A DNA stretch of 64,000 bases from Maritimibacter sp. (GTDB lineage: Bacteria; Pseudomonadota; Alphaproteobacteria; Rhodobacterales; Rhodobacteraceae): assembly GCA_011389895.1 (NCBI GenBank), contig JAABTN010000007.1:50228-114227 (forward strand). The letters are read 5' to 3'. Position numbers and translations under genes: made by a program. Positions 15,193-24,117 of this stretch are shown here, piece by piece. The notes under the pieces were generated by a model. The model worked only from the letters and a program-made list of their open reading frames with translations, was not told the origin of the DNA and searched no databases. Positions within the stretch are counted from its first letter, which is position 1, and each line of letters begins with the position of its first letter.

Positions 15193-16116
15193 ATGCTCGA
15201 CGTGCTCATGCAGACCCTGCCGTTCTTCGCCCTCATCGCGCTTGGCTATCTCGCCGGGCGCACCGGGTTTTTCTCCGAAGCGGCAACGGCGGCGCTGACC
15301 AAGTTCGTGTTCTACTTCGCCCTCTCGGCGATGCTTTTGAAATTCTCGGCCAACCTCAACCTGAAAGACGTGATCGACTGGCCCTATATCTGGGCCTACC
15401 TGATCGGCACCTCGGCAATCTACCTTGTCGCCACCACCGTCGCGCTGATGCGCAAACGCGGGGTGGAGGAGGCCGCGGTCGAGGCGCAATGCGCGGCCAT
15501 CGGCAACACCGGGTTTCTGGGCATCCCGATGCTCACGCTGCTGTTCGGCCCCGAAGCCATCGGGCCGGTGATGCTCTGCCTTGCCGTCGATCTGGTGGTA
15601 TTCTCATCCCTGATCGTGATCCTGATCACCGGGTCGCGCGACGGACGGCTCAGCCCCGCCGTGCTGCGCACCGTCGCGCTCGGGCTGGTAAAAAACCCCA
15701 TGATCGTGGCAATCGTGGCGGGGTTTGCATGGTCTGCCACGGGCTGGCCCATCCCCGGCCCGGCCAACGAAGTCCTGACCATCCTCGGGGCCGCCGCAAC
15801 GCCCGGCGCGCTGTTCGCCATCGGCGCATCGCTTGCCGGGAAATCGGCGGAACGGCTAAGCGTGGCGGGCTGGCTGTCTTTTGCCAAGCTGGTGCTCCAT
15901 CCTGCGGCGGTCGCGCTCATGGCGCTGGTGGTCTTTGCCGTCGACCCGTTCAAGGCCGGGGTGATGATCGCCGCCGCGGCTTTGCCGGTCGCAGGCAACG
16001 TCTATATCCTCGCACAGCACTACGGCGTCGCCCCGACCCGCGTTTCGGCCGCGATCCTCGTCTCGACAACGCTGTCGATCCTGACGGTGTCGTCGGTCAT
16101 CGCATGGGTCGGCTAG
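15193..16116 (+). CDS. AEC family transporter
   Basis: 307 residues with about ten transmembrane segments in two halves. Starts MLDVLMQTLPFFALIALGYLAGR, then the conserved crossover segment IGNTGFLGIPML, and a second repeat half beginning VLRTVALGLVKNPMIVAIVAG with GALFAIGASLAG. The auxin efflux carrier family moves organic anions such as malonate or other carboxylates across the inner membrane; the substrate cannot be read from sequence. It begins 37 bases after imuB and ends 69 bases before the S-formylglutathione hydrolase gene. Confidence 0.9.
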   Translation: MLDVLMQTLPFFALIALGYLAGRTGFFSEAATAALTKFVFYFALSAMLLKFSANLNLKDVIDWPYIWAYLIGTSAIYLVATTVALMRKRGVEEAAVEAQCAAIGNTGFLGIPMLTLLFGPEAIGPVMLCLAVDLVVFSSLIVILITGSRDGRLSPAVLRTVALGLVKNPMIVAIVAGFAWSATGWPIPGPANEVLTILGAAATPGALFAIGASLAGKSAERLSVAGWLSFAKLVLHPAAVALMALVVFAVDPFKAGVMIAAAALPVAGNVYILAQHYGVAPTRVSAAILVSTTLSILTVSSVIAWVG

Positions 16117-16185
16117 CGCCGCTCTTGTGCCCCGGACACGCCGCCGTTAGCGTCCTCGACACGACGCCACATCAGGAGACATGCC

Positions 16186-17016
16186 ATGAAAACCGTATCT
16201 GAAAATGCCTGTTTCGGGGGCGTGCAGGGGGTCTATACCCATGCCTCCCGCGCCACCGGCACGGATATGACCTTTGGCCTGTTCCTGCCGGAGGAATCGC
16301 GCGACGGGCCGGTGCCGGTGCTGTGGTATCTCTCCGGCCTGACCTGCACCCACGAAAACGCCATGACCAAGGCGGGCGCACAGGCCTGGGCCGCCGAACA
16401 GGGCATCGCGCTCATCTTCCCCGACACTTCACCGCGCGGGCCCGGCGTTGCCGATGACGAAGCCTATGACCTCGGACAGGGCGCGGGATTCTACGTCAAC
16501 GCGACCCAACAACCGTGGTCGCAGCATTATCGCATGTGGGATTACGTCACCGAAGACCTGCCCGAGCTTTTGTTCAACGACTTCGCGCTTGACCCCGAAC
16601 GCCAAGCGATCACCGGGCACTCGATGGGCGGCCACGGCGCGCTGACCATCGCCATGACCCTGCCGGAACGGTTTCGCAGCGTCTCGGCCTTCGCGCCGAT
16701 CTGCAACCCGACCGCCTCGGATTGGGGGCAGAAACAGCTTGGTGCCTATCTTGGCGACGATCAGGACGCATGGGAGGCGCATGACAGCGTGCTCTTGATG
16801 CGCGAACGCGGGTTTGACGGTCCGATGCTGATCGACACCGGCACCCGCGATCAGTTCATTGATCAACTCATGCCCGAAACCCTGCTTCAGGCGGTCGGAC
16901 AAGCCCGCCAGCAGGCCACCATTCGCCTGCAACCAGGGTATGACCATAGCTATTTCTTCGTCTCTTCCTTCATGGAGGAACATGTCGATTTCCACGCCGA
17001 GGCGCTTTACGCGTGA
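16186..17016 (+). CDS. fghA: S-formylglutathione hydrolase
   Basis: 276 residues, the usual length. It is an alpha/beta hydrolase with the nucleophile Ser146 in GHSMGGHGA, and the family block YLSGLTCTHENAMTKAGAQ with conserved Cys. It hydrolyses S-formylglutathione to formate and glutathione, completing the formaldehyde route begun by the dehydrogenase at 10952-12085. A ribosome binding site CAGGAGA precedes the ATG. Its last bases overlap the next gene's GTG start. Confidence 0.94.
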   Translation: MKTVSENACFGGVQGVYTHASRATGTDMTFGLFLPEESRDGPVPVLWYLSGLTCTHENAMTKAGAQAWAAEQGIALIFPDTSPRGPGVADDEAYDLGQGAGFYVNATQQPWSQHYRMWDYVTEDLPELLFNDFALDPERQAITGHSMGGHGALTIAMTLPERFRSVSAFAPICNPTASDWGQKQLGAYLGDDQDAWEAHDSVLLMRERGFDGPMLIDTGTRDQFIDQLMPETLLQAVGQARQQATIRLQPGYDHSYFFVSSFMEEHVDFHAEALYA

Positions 17017-17456
17017 TCTATGTCGATGCCGATGCCTGCCCGGTGAAGGCCGAAGCCGAAGCCATCGCGGCGCGCCACGAGATCGCGCTTCGGCATGTGT
17101 GCAACGGCGGGCTTAGGCCATCGTCCAATCCGCTGGTCGAAATCGTCTATGTCGCGGACGGCCCGGACGAGGCGGACAAATGGATCGCCGACAGGGCCGG
17201 TGCCGGCGATGTCGTGGTGACCGGGGACATCCCGCTTGCCGCCAAATGCGTCGAGGCGGGCGCGCATGTGGTCAAACACAATGGCGAGGCGTTGACGCCG
17301 GGCAATATCGGGCAGGCGCTTGCCACCCGCGACCTGATGACCGACCTGCGCGCCGCCGATCCGTTTCGACAGGGCGGCGGCAAGGCCTTTTCCAAATCCG
17401 ACCGGGCGCGGTTTCGCGACGGGTTGGAACGGGCGATCCGGGCCGCGACGGCCTGA
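17013..17456 (+). CDS. UPF0178 (YaiI/YqxD) family protein
   Basis: 147 residues from a GTG overlapping the fghA stop (GTGA). The family signature IYVDADACPVK opens the protein, followed by the conserved ADKWIADRAGAGDVVVTGDIPLA and the positive GGGKAFSKSDRARF near the C-terminus. It is a PIN/NYN-like fold with conserved acids at the active site, suggesting a nuclease. Function is not established in any species I know. Confidence 0.9.
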   Translation: MIYVDADACPVKAEAEAIAARHEIALRHVCNGGLRPSSNPLVEIVYVADGPDEADKWIADRAGAGDVVVTGDIPLAAKCVEAGAHVVKHNGEALTPGNIGQALATRDLMTDLRAADPFRQGGGKAFSKSDRARFRDGLERAIRAATA

Positions 17457-17564
17457 GGGGTATATCCCTGCCTGCCCGCGTTTGCCCCGCCTTTCCGGGC
17501 CCTTCCCCTTGCCACCCGCCGTCCCCGGCGCTAGGCAGACGCAGATGGAAAAAAGGGAAACGCC

Positions 17565-18422
17565 ATGGCCTATGACGACCCGAAAACATTGGTCTCGACC
17601 GACTGGCTCGCCGACCACCTGAACGACCCGGACCTGCGCCTGATCGACGCCTCTTGGCACATGCCTGCCGAGAACCGCGATGCGAAGGCGGAATACGACG
17701 CGGCGCATATCCCCGGCGCGCGGTTTTTCGACATCGACGAGATTGCCGACCTTCGCTCGGACCTGCCGCATATGGCGCCGCCGGTCGAAAAGTTCATGGC
17801 CCGGATGCGCGCCATGGGCATCGGTGACGGGCACCAGGTGGTGGTCTACGACGCCGAAGGCCTGTTCTCGGCCCCCCGGGTCTGGTGGACATTCCGCCTG
17901 ATGGGCAAGACCGATGTGGCCTTGCTCGACGGTGGTCTGGCCAAGTGGCGGGCCGAAGGGCGGCCGGTGGATGACATGGCCCCCGTGATCCGTGACCGCC
18001 ACATGACGGTGAGCCGCCAGGCCGACCTGGTGAAGGACGTGACACAGGTGGCGGCAGCCGCGAAGCTTGGAGATTGGCAGATCGTCGATGCCCGCGCCGC
18101 CGACCGGTTTCGCGGCGAGACGCCGGAACCACGCGAAGGGCTGCGGTCGGGCCGTATCCCGAATTCAAAGAATGTCTGTTTTCGCGATCTTCTGAACGAC
18201 GACGCCACGATGAAGGACGAGGCCGACCTGCGCGCCGTTTTCGAGGCTGCGGGCGTCGACCCCCAGAAACCCGTGATCTCGACATGCGGGTCCGGCGTCA
18301 CCGCCGCCGTGCTCGATCTTGCGCTCGAAATTCTCGGAAACCCACGCCACGCGGTCTATGACGGATCCTGGGCCGAGTGGGGCATGTACAATGACCTGAA
18401 AGTCGCCACCGGCGACAATTGA
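17565..18422 (+). CDS. sseA: 3-mercaptopyruvate sulfurtransferase
   Basis: 285 residues made of two rhodanese domains. The catalytic loop is CGSGVTA starting at Cys241, the motif that distinguishes mercaptopyruvate from thiosulfate sulfurtransferases. The N-terminal inactive domain carries WHMPAENRDAKAEY. It moves sulfur from 3-mercaptopyruvate to thiols or cyanide. The adjacent downstream aminotransferase could supply 3-mercaptopyruvate from cysteine, a plausible metabolic pairing (33-base gap). Confidence 0.92.
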   Translation: MAYDDPKTLVSTDWLADHLNDPDLRLIDASWHMPAENRDAKAEYDAAHIPGARFFDIDEIADLRSDLPHMAPPVEKFMARMRAMGIGDGHQVVVYDAEGLFSAPRVWWTFRLMGKTDVALLDGGLAKWRAEGRPVDDMAPVIRDRHMTVSRQADLVKDVTQVAAAAKLGDWQIVDARAADRFRGETPEPREGLRSGRIPNSKNVCFRDLLNDDATMKDEADLRAVFEAAGVDPQKPVISTCGSGVTAAVLDLALEILGNPRHAVYDGSWAEWGMYNDLKVATGDN

Positions 18423-18455
18423 CCAACCGGGCAGGGGCCCGAAACGGAGTGAAAG

Positions 18456-19640
18456 ATGTTCGAACATCTGAAGGAACAACCGCAAGACAAGATCATGGCG
18501 CTCATGAATGCATACCGGGCCGATCCGCGCGACAACAAGGTCGACCTCGGGGTCGGAGTCTACAAGGATCCGACCGGGAACACCCCGGTGATGCGCGCGG
18601 TCAAAGCCGCCGAACAGCAGCTTTGGGAAGCCGAGACCACCAAGAGCTACACCCAGCTTGGCGGTGACCCGGCCTTCGTGACCGCGCTGTCGCAGCTCGT
18701 GCTGGGTGATGCGGTGTCGCAAGACCAGCTTGCGGGTGCGGCCCAACCCGGCGGCACCGGGGCCATTCACCAAGCCATCGAGCTTGTGAAAATGGCGAAC
18801 CCGGATGCCACCATCTGGCTCTCCGCGCCGACATGGCCCAACCATCCATCGATCATCCGGCACCTGAAGATGGCGATGGCGGACTACCGGTATTTCGACG
18901 ATGACAGCCGCGCGGTGGATTTCAGTGGCATGATGGCCGATCTCGGCGGTGTCAAACCGGGCGACGTAGTCGTGCTGCACGGATGTTGCCACAACCCGAC
19001 CGGCGCGAACCTCAACACCGAACAGTGGAAAGAGGTGGCGGAGCTTCTGGTCAAGAAAGGCGCGATCCCGTTGATCGATATTGCCTACCAGGGCTTCGGA
19101 GACGGGCTTGATGCAGATGCCGCAGGCACGCGCATCATTGCCGCGACGCTGCCCGAAACCCTGATCGCCGCATCCTGTTCGAAGAACTTCGGTGTCTACC
19201 GCGAGCGCACCGGGCTTTTGATGGCGATCAGCCAGGACACGCAACGCACGAAGGCGGCCCAAGGCAACCTGACGCACCTGAACCGTCAGAATTTTTCGTT
19301 CCCGCCGGACCACGGCGCGCGGGTCGTGCAGATGATCCTCGACGACCCCGCGCTGCGCGCCGAATGGGAAGCCGAGCTTGAAGAGGTCCGCACCGGGATG
19401 CTTAGCCTGCGCGAACAGCTTGCCGGTGCGCTGCAACAGCGCACCGGATCGGACCGCTTCGGCTTCATCGCGGAGCACCGGGGCATGTTCTCGCGCCTCG
19501 GCGCGACGCCGGAGCAGGTCGCGCATATGAAGGACAAGCACGGGATCTACATGGTCGGTGACAGCCGCATGAACATTGCCGGGCTGAACCGTGATAGTGT
19601 CGACATCCTCGCCGATGCCATCGTGGATGCCGGCGTCTGA
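18456..19640 (+). CDS. Aromatic/aspartate aminotransferase, class I
   Basis: 394 residues. The PLP lysine is Lys243 in ASCSKNFGVYRERTG, and GVGVYKD near residue 33 plus CCHNPTGAN and the substrate-binding Arg of NIAGLN region define the class Ia aspartate/tyrosine aminotransferase family. It transfers the amino group of aspartate, tyrosine or phenylalanine to 2-oxoglutarate. TyrB is the closest name; substrate preference cannot be decided from sequence. Preceded by the ribosome binding site GGAGTG and cotranscribed with the sulfurtransferase. Confidence 0.9.
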   Translation: MFEHLKEQPQDKIMALMNAYRADPRDNKVDLGVGVYKDPTGNTPVMRAVKAAEQQLWEAETTKSYTQLGGDPAFVTALSQLVLGDAVSQDQLAGAAQPGGTGAIHQAIELVKMANPDATIWLSAPTWPNHPSIIRHLKMAMADYRYFDDDSRAVDFSGMMADLGGVKPGDVVVLHGCCHNPTGANLNTEQWKEVAELLVKKGAIPLIDIAYQGFGDGLDADAAGTRIIAATLPETLIAASCSKNFGVYRERTGLLMAISQDTQRTKAAQGNLTHLNRQNFSFPPDHGARVVQMILDDPALRAEWEAELEEVRTGMLSLREQLAGALQQRTGSDRFGFIAEHRGMFSRLGATPEQVAHMKDKHGIYMVGDSRMNIAGLNRDSVDILADAIVDAGV

Positions 19641-19710
19641 CCCAGACCGAATTTCGCGGCGCTCGCGCGCCACGACCAACGCCGCGTGCCCAAGGGCGCG
19701 CGACGTTTGC

Positions 19711-19749
19711 TTGAGGGGCTCGCCCCTCAAACGCCCCAAGGTATTTATC
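19711..19749. repeat. Dispersed hairpin-plus-tail repeat, copy A
   Basis: Inverted arms TTGAGGGG (19711-19718) and CCCCTCAA (19723-19730) around CTCG, then a C-rich stretch and GGTATTTAT. This hairpin followed by a CCCC-GGTATTT-type tail resembles the copies at 53362 and 55672 and is a common Rhodobacterales intergenic element. Confidence 0.55.
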
Positions 19750-19823
19750 AAACAGTGAAAGGGAGCATCGGCGGTTTGGGGGCCGGGGCGTGGTCAGGCA
19801 GAGGTGCCTTGTCCAAACGAAAA

Positions 19824-19847
19824 GACCCGGGCGCGCACGCCCGGGTC
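19824..19847 (-). terminator. Intrinsic terminator after amtB
   Basis: 9-bp stem GACCCGGGC (19824-19832) and GCCCGGGTC (19839-19847), followed on the minus strand by TTTTCGTTTGG. Located 24 bases past the amtB stop. Confidence 0.8.
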
Positions 19848-19871
19848 GATGTCAAACCACGTAAGGGTCGA

Positions 19872-21197
19872 TCAGTTCACGAAGTCCGGGTAGGCTTCCA
19901 TACCCAGTTCGGCCTTGTCGAGCCCCATGACCTCGGCTTCTTCCGAGACGCGGATGCCAACGGTGGCCTTCAGGATGAACCACACGATGATCGACGTCAC
20001 GAAGACGAAGAGACCGATGGCGACGAAGCCCAGGATCTGCGTCCCGAAGGAGGCCGCGTCATTGGTCCAAGCCACGATGAACGTGCCCCAGAAACCCGCG
20101 ATCAGGTGTACCGGGATGGCGCCGACCACGTCGTCGATCTTCAGCTTGTCGAGCAGCGGAACCGTGAACACCACGATGACGCCACCGATACCACCGATGA
20201 TCAGGGCCTCGAAAAGGCTCGGGGCCAGCGGTTCGGCGGTGATCGAAACCAGGCCGGCAAGGGCCCCGTTCAACACCATGGTCAGGTCGACCTTCTTGTA
20301 GAGAACCTGCGTCAGGACCAGCGCGAACACCGCACCGGCGGCAGCGGCCATGTTGGTGTTGGCGAAGATGCGCGACACATCGGCCACGTCACCCACAGTG
20401 CCCATGGCAAGCTGCGAACCACCGTTGAAGCCAAACCAGCCGAGCCACAGGATGAACGTCCCGAGCGTGGCGAGGGCCAGGTTGGAACCCGGGAAGGCGA
20501 CCACTTTGCCGTCCTTGTACTTGCCCAGACGCGGGCCGAGCACGATGGCACCCGCAAGAGCGGCAAAGCCACCGGCAGCATGCACCAGCGTGGACCCGGC
20601 GAAGTCGGAGAAGCCAGCTTCAGCCAGCCAGCCGCCGCCCCACTGCCAGGAGGCTTCGATCGGGTAGATGAAGCCGGTCAGCACGACAACGAAAATCAGG
20701 AAGGGCCAGAGCTTGATCCGCTCGGCAAGTGTGCCGGAAACGATCGAGGCCGTGGTGGCACAGAACATCAGCTGGAAGAAGAAGTCGGAGCCAGCCGAGG
20801 CATAGTCGATCGCGGTGTCAGCGGCGGCCACACCCACGGGTTCAAGCGCGGTCACGGCAAAGAACGGACCCAGCCAGCCTTCGACCAGCCATTCCGCCGG
20901 ATACATGATGCCAAAACCCACCAGCCAATACATGATGGCGGCGAGCGAGAAGAGCGAGATGTTCTTCGTCAACTGCATGGTGACGTTCTTGGAGCGGACC
21001 AGACCGGCTTCCAGCATGGCAAAGCCAGCCGCCATCCAGAACACCAGGAACCCGCCGATCAGGAACAGCAGGGTGGTCAGGATATACTTTGTGTGTTCCG
21101 CGGCCTCACCCGTCGGAGCGGCGGCGTCCTGTGCGTAGCCAATCGCGGGGACAAGCGCCACCGCAGCCACGTAAGGAAGAAGTTTCTTAAGTTGCAT
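19872..21197 (-). CDS. amtB: Ammonium transporter
   Basis: 441 residues from the ATG at 21197 (MQLKKLLPYVAAVALVPAIGYA); the longer open frame upstream runs into glnK. The start forms a signal sequence. Eleven hydrophobic segments follow, with the family motifs VHAAGGFAALAG (pore His), FGFNGGSQ, and NMAAAAGAV, and FANTN. It conducts ammonium into the cell as a trimer blocked by GlnK. It lies 28 bases downstream of glnK on the same strand and ends at a strong terminator. Confidence 0.95.
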   Translation of the reverse strand: MQLKKLLPYVAAVALVPAIGYAQDAAAPTGEAAEHTKYILTTLLFLIGGFLVFWMAAGFAMLEAGLVRSKNVTMQLTKNISLFSLAAIMYWLVGFGIMYPAEWLVEGWLGPFFAVTALEPVGVAAADTAIDYASAGSDFFFQLMFCATTASIVSGTLAERIKLWPFLIFVVVLTGFIYPIEASWQWGGGWLAEAGFSDFAGSTLVHAAGGFAALAGAIVLGPRLGKYKDGKVVAFPGSNLALATLGTFILWLGWFGFNGGSQLAMGTVGDVADVSRIFANTNMAAAAGAVFALVLTQVLYKKVDLTMVLNGALAGLVSITAEPLAPSLFEALIIGGIGGVIVVFTVPLLDKLKIDDVVGAIPVHLIAGFWGTFIVAWTNDAASFGTQILGFVAIGLFVFVTSIIVWFILKATVGIRVSEEAEVMGLDKAELGMEAYPDFVN

Positions 21198-21225
21198 GTC
21201 AGATTTTTCCCCTGTTCTTAGACGC

Positions 21226-21729
<504 letters not shown>

Positions 21730-21832
21730 GCGTGCCGAAGGCGGCTTTCGGCCCCAACGCGCCCTTGCCCCTCGCAAACCGGCAGCCGAGTCGTTACTCT
21801 GCCCCTAACAGAGCAGGTCGGTTCACGGATCA

Positions 21833-24049
21833 ATGGCACAGAACGGAAATCGGCGTCCGCCCCTCGTGGCGGATAAACGATACACCAACACCCGAAAGAC
21901 AAAGAAGAAAGCCGCGCCAAAGGCTGCGGCCAAACCGCCGCGTCGCACGCGAAAAGCGGCCCAAAGCGCGCAAAAGCGGCGTCTGCCGCTGATCCTCGCG
22001 CTGCCGGTGATGGCGGTGAGATTCGTGGTAAAGCTGGTATTTCGGCTCGGTTTGGTGGCGGCGCTCATTGCCGGCATCGGGCTCGCGGGGGCCGTATACA
22101 TGACAGCGCGCGACATTCCGCCGATCACGTCACTGGTTGACGGGCGCGCCGAAGGGTCGGTCACGATGCTTGACCGTTTTGGCAAATCTTATGCCCGGCG
22201 GGGCGACCAATATGGCGGGCTGGTCACCGCGAACCTGATCTCATCGCATCTGAAGAACGCCTTCATCGCCACCGAGGATCGCCGGTTCTATCGCCACTTC
22301 GGCGTCTCGCCGCGCGGGATCGCGAGCGCAATGCGCATCAACCTGTCCGAGGGGCGGGGACCGCTGTCGGGTCATGGCGGCTCGACCATCACGCAGCAGG
22401 TGGCGAAGCTGACCTGTCTTGGGCAGGCCTATGACCCGAACCGGTGGGAGAACGAAGCGGCCTATGAGACCGAGTGCCGCCAAAACTCGATCAAGCGCAA
22501 GGCGCGCGAGGCGATCTACGCGATGGCTCTGGAAACCAAGTATTCCAAGGACGACATCCTGACCATCTACCTTAACCGTGCCTATCTTGGCGGCGGCACC
22601 TTCGGGGTCGAGGCAGCAAGCCAACGGTATTTCGGTGTCTCGGCAGCCGAAGTCGACCCGGGGCAGGCGGCGATCCTCGCCGGTCTTCTCACCGCACCCT
22701 CGCGCTATGCCCCGACATCGAACTATGACCGAAGCTGGGCGCGCGCGCTGACCGTTCTCAAGCTGATGGAGGAACAGGGGTTCCTGACGGAAGCCGAGGC
22801 TGCGCGGGCGCGCAACGCCCCGCCCCAACTTGGTGAAAGCGCCGAAGAGACCACCGGGACTGCCTTTGCAAACTGGGTCATGGCCTCCGGCCCCTCGTTT
22901 CTGACCCGCGACACGACCGAAGACGTGATCATCGAAACCACGCTCGATCCGTCGATCCAGCATTCGGCGGAAGAAGCCCTCGCCCATATTTTTGAGACCA
23001 AGGTCTCGGAAGGGTCCGATGCACAGGCCGCGATTGTCGTGATGAGCGCGGATGGCGCGGTGCGCGCCATGGTCGGGGGCCGGTCGGGCAGCTTCAATCG
23101 CGCGACACAGGCGATGCGGCAGACCGGATCCGCCTTCAAACCCTTCATTTATGCCGCCGCTCTGGATCTGGGGTATTCCTACGGCGACGTCATCGTGGAT
23201 GAACCGCTGACCATAAATGTCCCCGGCTCCGGCCCGTGGTCACCGCAGAATTACACGCGCAAATTCTATGGCCCCGTGACCCTGACGACGGCCTTGAAAA
23301 ATTCGCTCAACATCCCCGCCGTGAAGTTGTCCGAGGCGGTTGGGCGCGAAAACGTGCGCACGGTGGCGTCGTATTTCGGGATCGACAGCGATCTTGCGGC
23401 AGGCCCCGCGCTTGCCCTCGGCGTGTCGGAAACCACGCTTTTGGAAATGACCGGGGCCTTCGCGGGGTTCCTCAACGGTGGCTCGGCGGTTGAGCCCTAT
23501 GGTCTCACCCGCCTGTCTCTGGTGGGGGACGCCGCGCCGCTCATGGACCAGGAAACCGGGATCGGGAAGCGGGTGATCCAGACCCCCGCCAACCAGCAGC
23601 TCGTCTACATGATGAACCAGGTGATCGAGAGCGGAACGGGCCAGCGCGCCCGCATTCCGGGGCGCGAGGCGGCGGGCAAGACGGGAACCACGCAGTCGGC
23701 CCGCGACGCATGGTTCGTGGGGTTCACGGCGGATTACGTCGCCGGGGTCTGGATGGGCAACGATGACAACACGCCGCTCAAGGGCACCACGGGCGGCGGG
23801 CTCCCTGCCGATATCTGGCGCGAAGTCATGGTGCGAGTGCACGAAGACCTGCCCGCCAAACCGCTTCCCATGATCCGACCCGACCGCGAACCGCAGGTCA
23901 GCGAGGTGCCTGAAACCGGCAACGAAAATTTCGGAAACGACCGGGTCGTGTTCGACCCGCGACGCGACCAAGGGCGGCCGGGCGGCAACAATGCCCCTGC
24001 CGAGGACAGCCTTCTAGGCGTCATCCGAAACATATTTCGCGGAAATTAG
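21833..24049 (+). CDS. Penicillin-binding protein 1A family transglycosylase/transpeptidase
   Basis: 738 residues. A basic N-terminus of about 50 residues precedes one membrane anchor (51-90). The GT51 domain carries ATEDRRFYRHFGV (Glu148) and GGSTITQQ (182-189), with the downstream DILTIYLNRAYLGGGTFGVEAA block. The transpeptidase has the TGSAFKPF SxxK motif, KNSLNIPA as SxN and AAGKTGTTQ as KTG. It polymerises and crosslinks peptidoglycan in the periplasm. A long disordered tail follows the KTG-containing domain. It is the usual alphaproteobacterial bifunctional enzyme. Confidence 0.95.
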   Translation: MAQNGNRRPPLVADKRYTNTRKTKKKAAPKAAAKPPRRTRKAAQSAQKRRLPLILALPVMAVRFVVKLVFRLGLVAALIAGIGLAGAVYMTARDIPPITSLVDGRAEGSVTMLDRFGKSYARRGDQYGGLVTANLISSHLKNAFIATEDRRFYRHFGVSPRGIASAMRINLSEGRGPLSGHGGSTITQQVAKLTCLGQAYDPNRWENEAAYETECRQNSIKRKAREAIYAMALETKYSKDDILTIYLNRAYLGGGTFGVEAASQRYFGVSAAEVDPGQAAILAGLLTAPSRYAPTSNYDRSWARALTVLKLMEEQGFLTEAEAARARNAPPQLGESAEETTGTAFANWVMASGPSFLTRDTTEDVIIETTLDPSIQHSAEEALAHIFETKVSEGSDAQAAIVVMSADGAVRAMVGGRSGSFNRATQAMRQTGSAFKPFIYAAALDLGYSYGDVIVDEPLTINVPGSGPWSPQNYTRKFYGPVTLTTALKNSLNIPAVKLSEAVGRENVRTVASYFGIDSDLAAGPALALGVSETTLLEMTGAFAGFLNGGSAVEPYGLTRLSLVGDAAPLMDQETGIGKRVIQTPANQQLVYMMNQVIESGTGQRARIPGREAAGKTGTTQSARDAWFVGFTADYVAGVWMGNDDNTPLKGTTGGGLPADIWREVMVRVHEDLPAKPLPMIRPDREPQVSEVPETGNENFGNDRVVFDPRRDQGRPGGNNAPAEDSLLGVIRNIFRGN

Positions 24050-24117
24050 CGGCTCAGGTAAACCGTTCGTTCACCTCGTGTCCTGACTATGGCAGCACGT
24101 CATGGTTTGGGATCAAC

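Noticed and set aside
18165..19751. 528-codon minus-strand frame
   Set aside because: It lies opposite the aminotransferase and the sulfurtransferase end, which have full motifs on the plus strand.
19686..21221. Long plus-strand open frame of 511 codons opposite amtB and the glnK-amtB junction
   Set aside because: It is antisense to a clearly coding ammonium transporter; its product is charged and low in motifs, as expected for a shadow frame in high-GC DNA.
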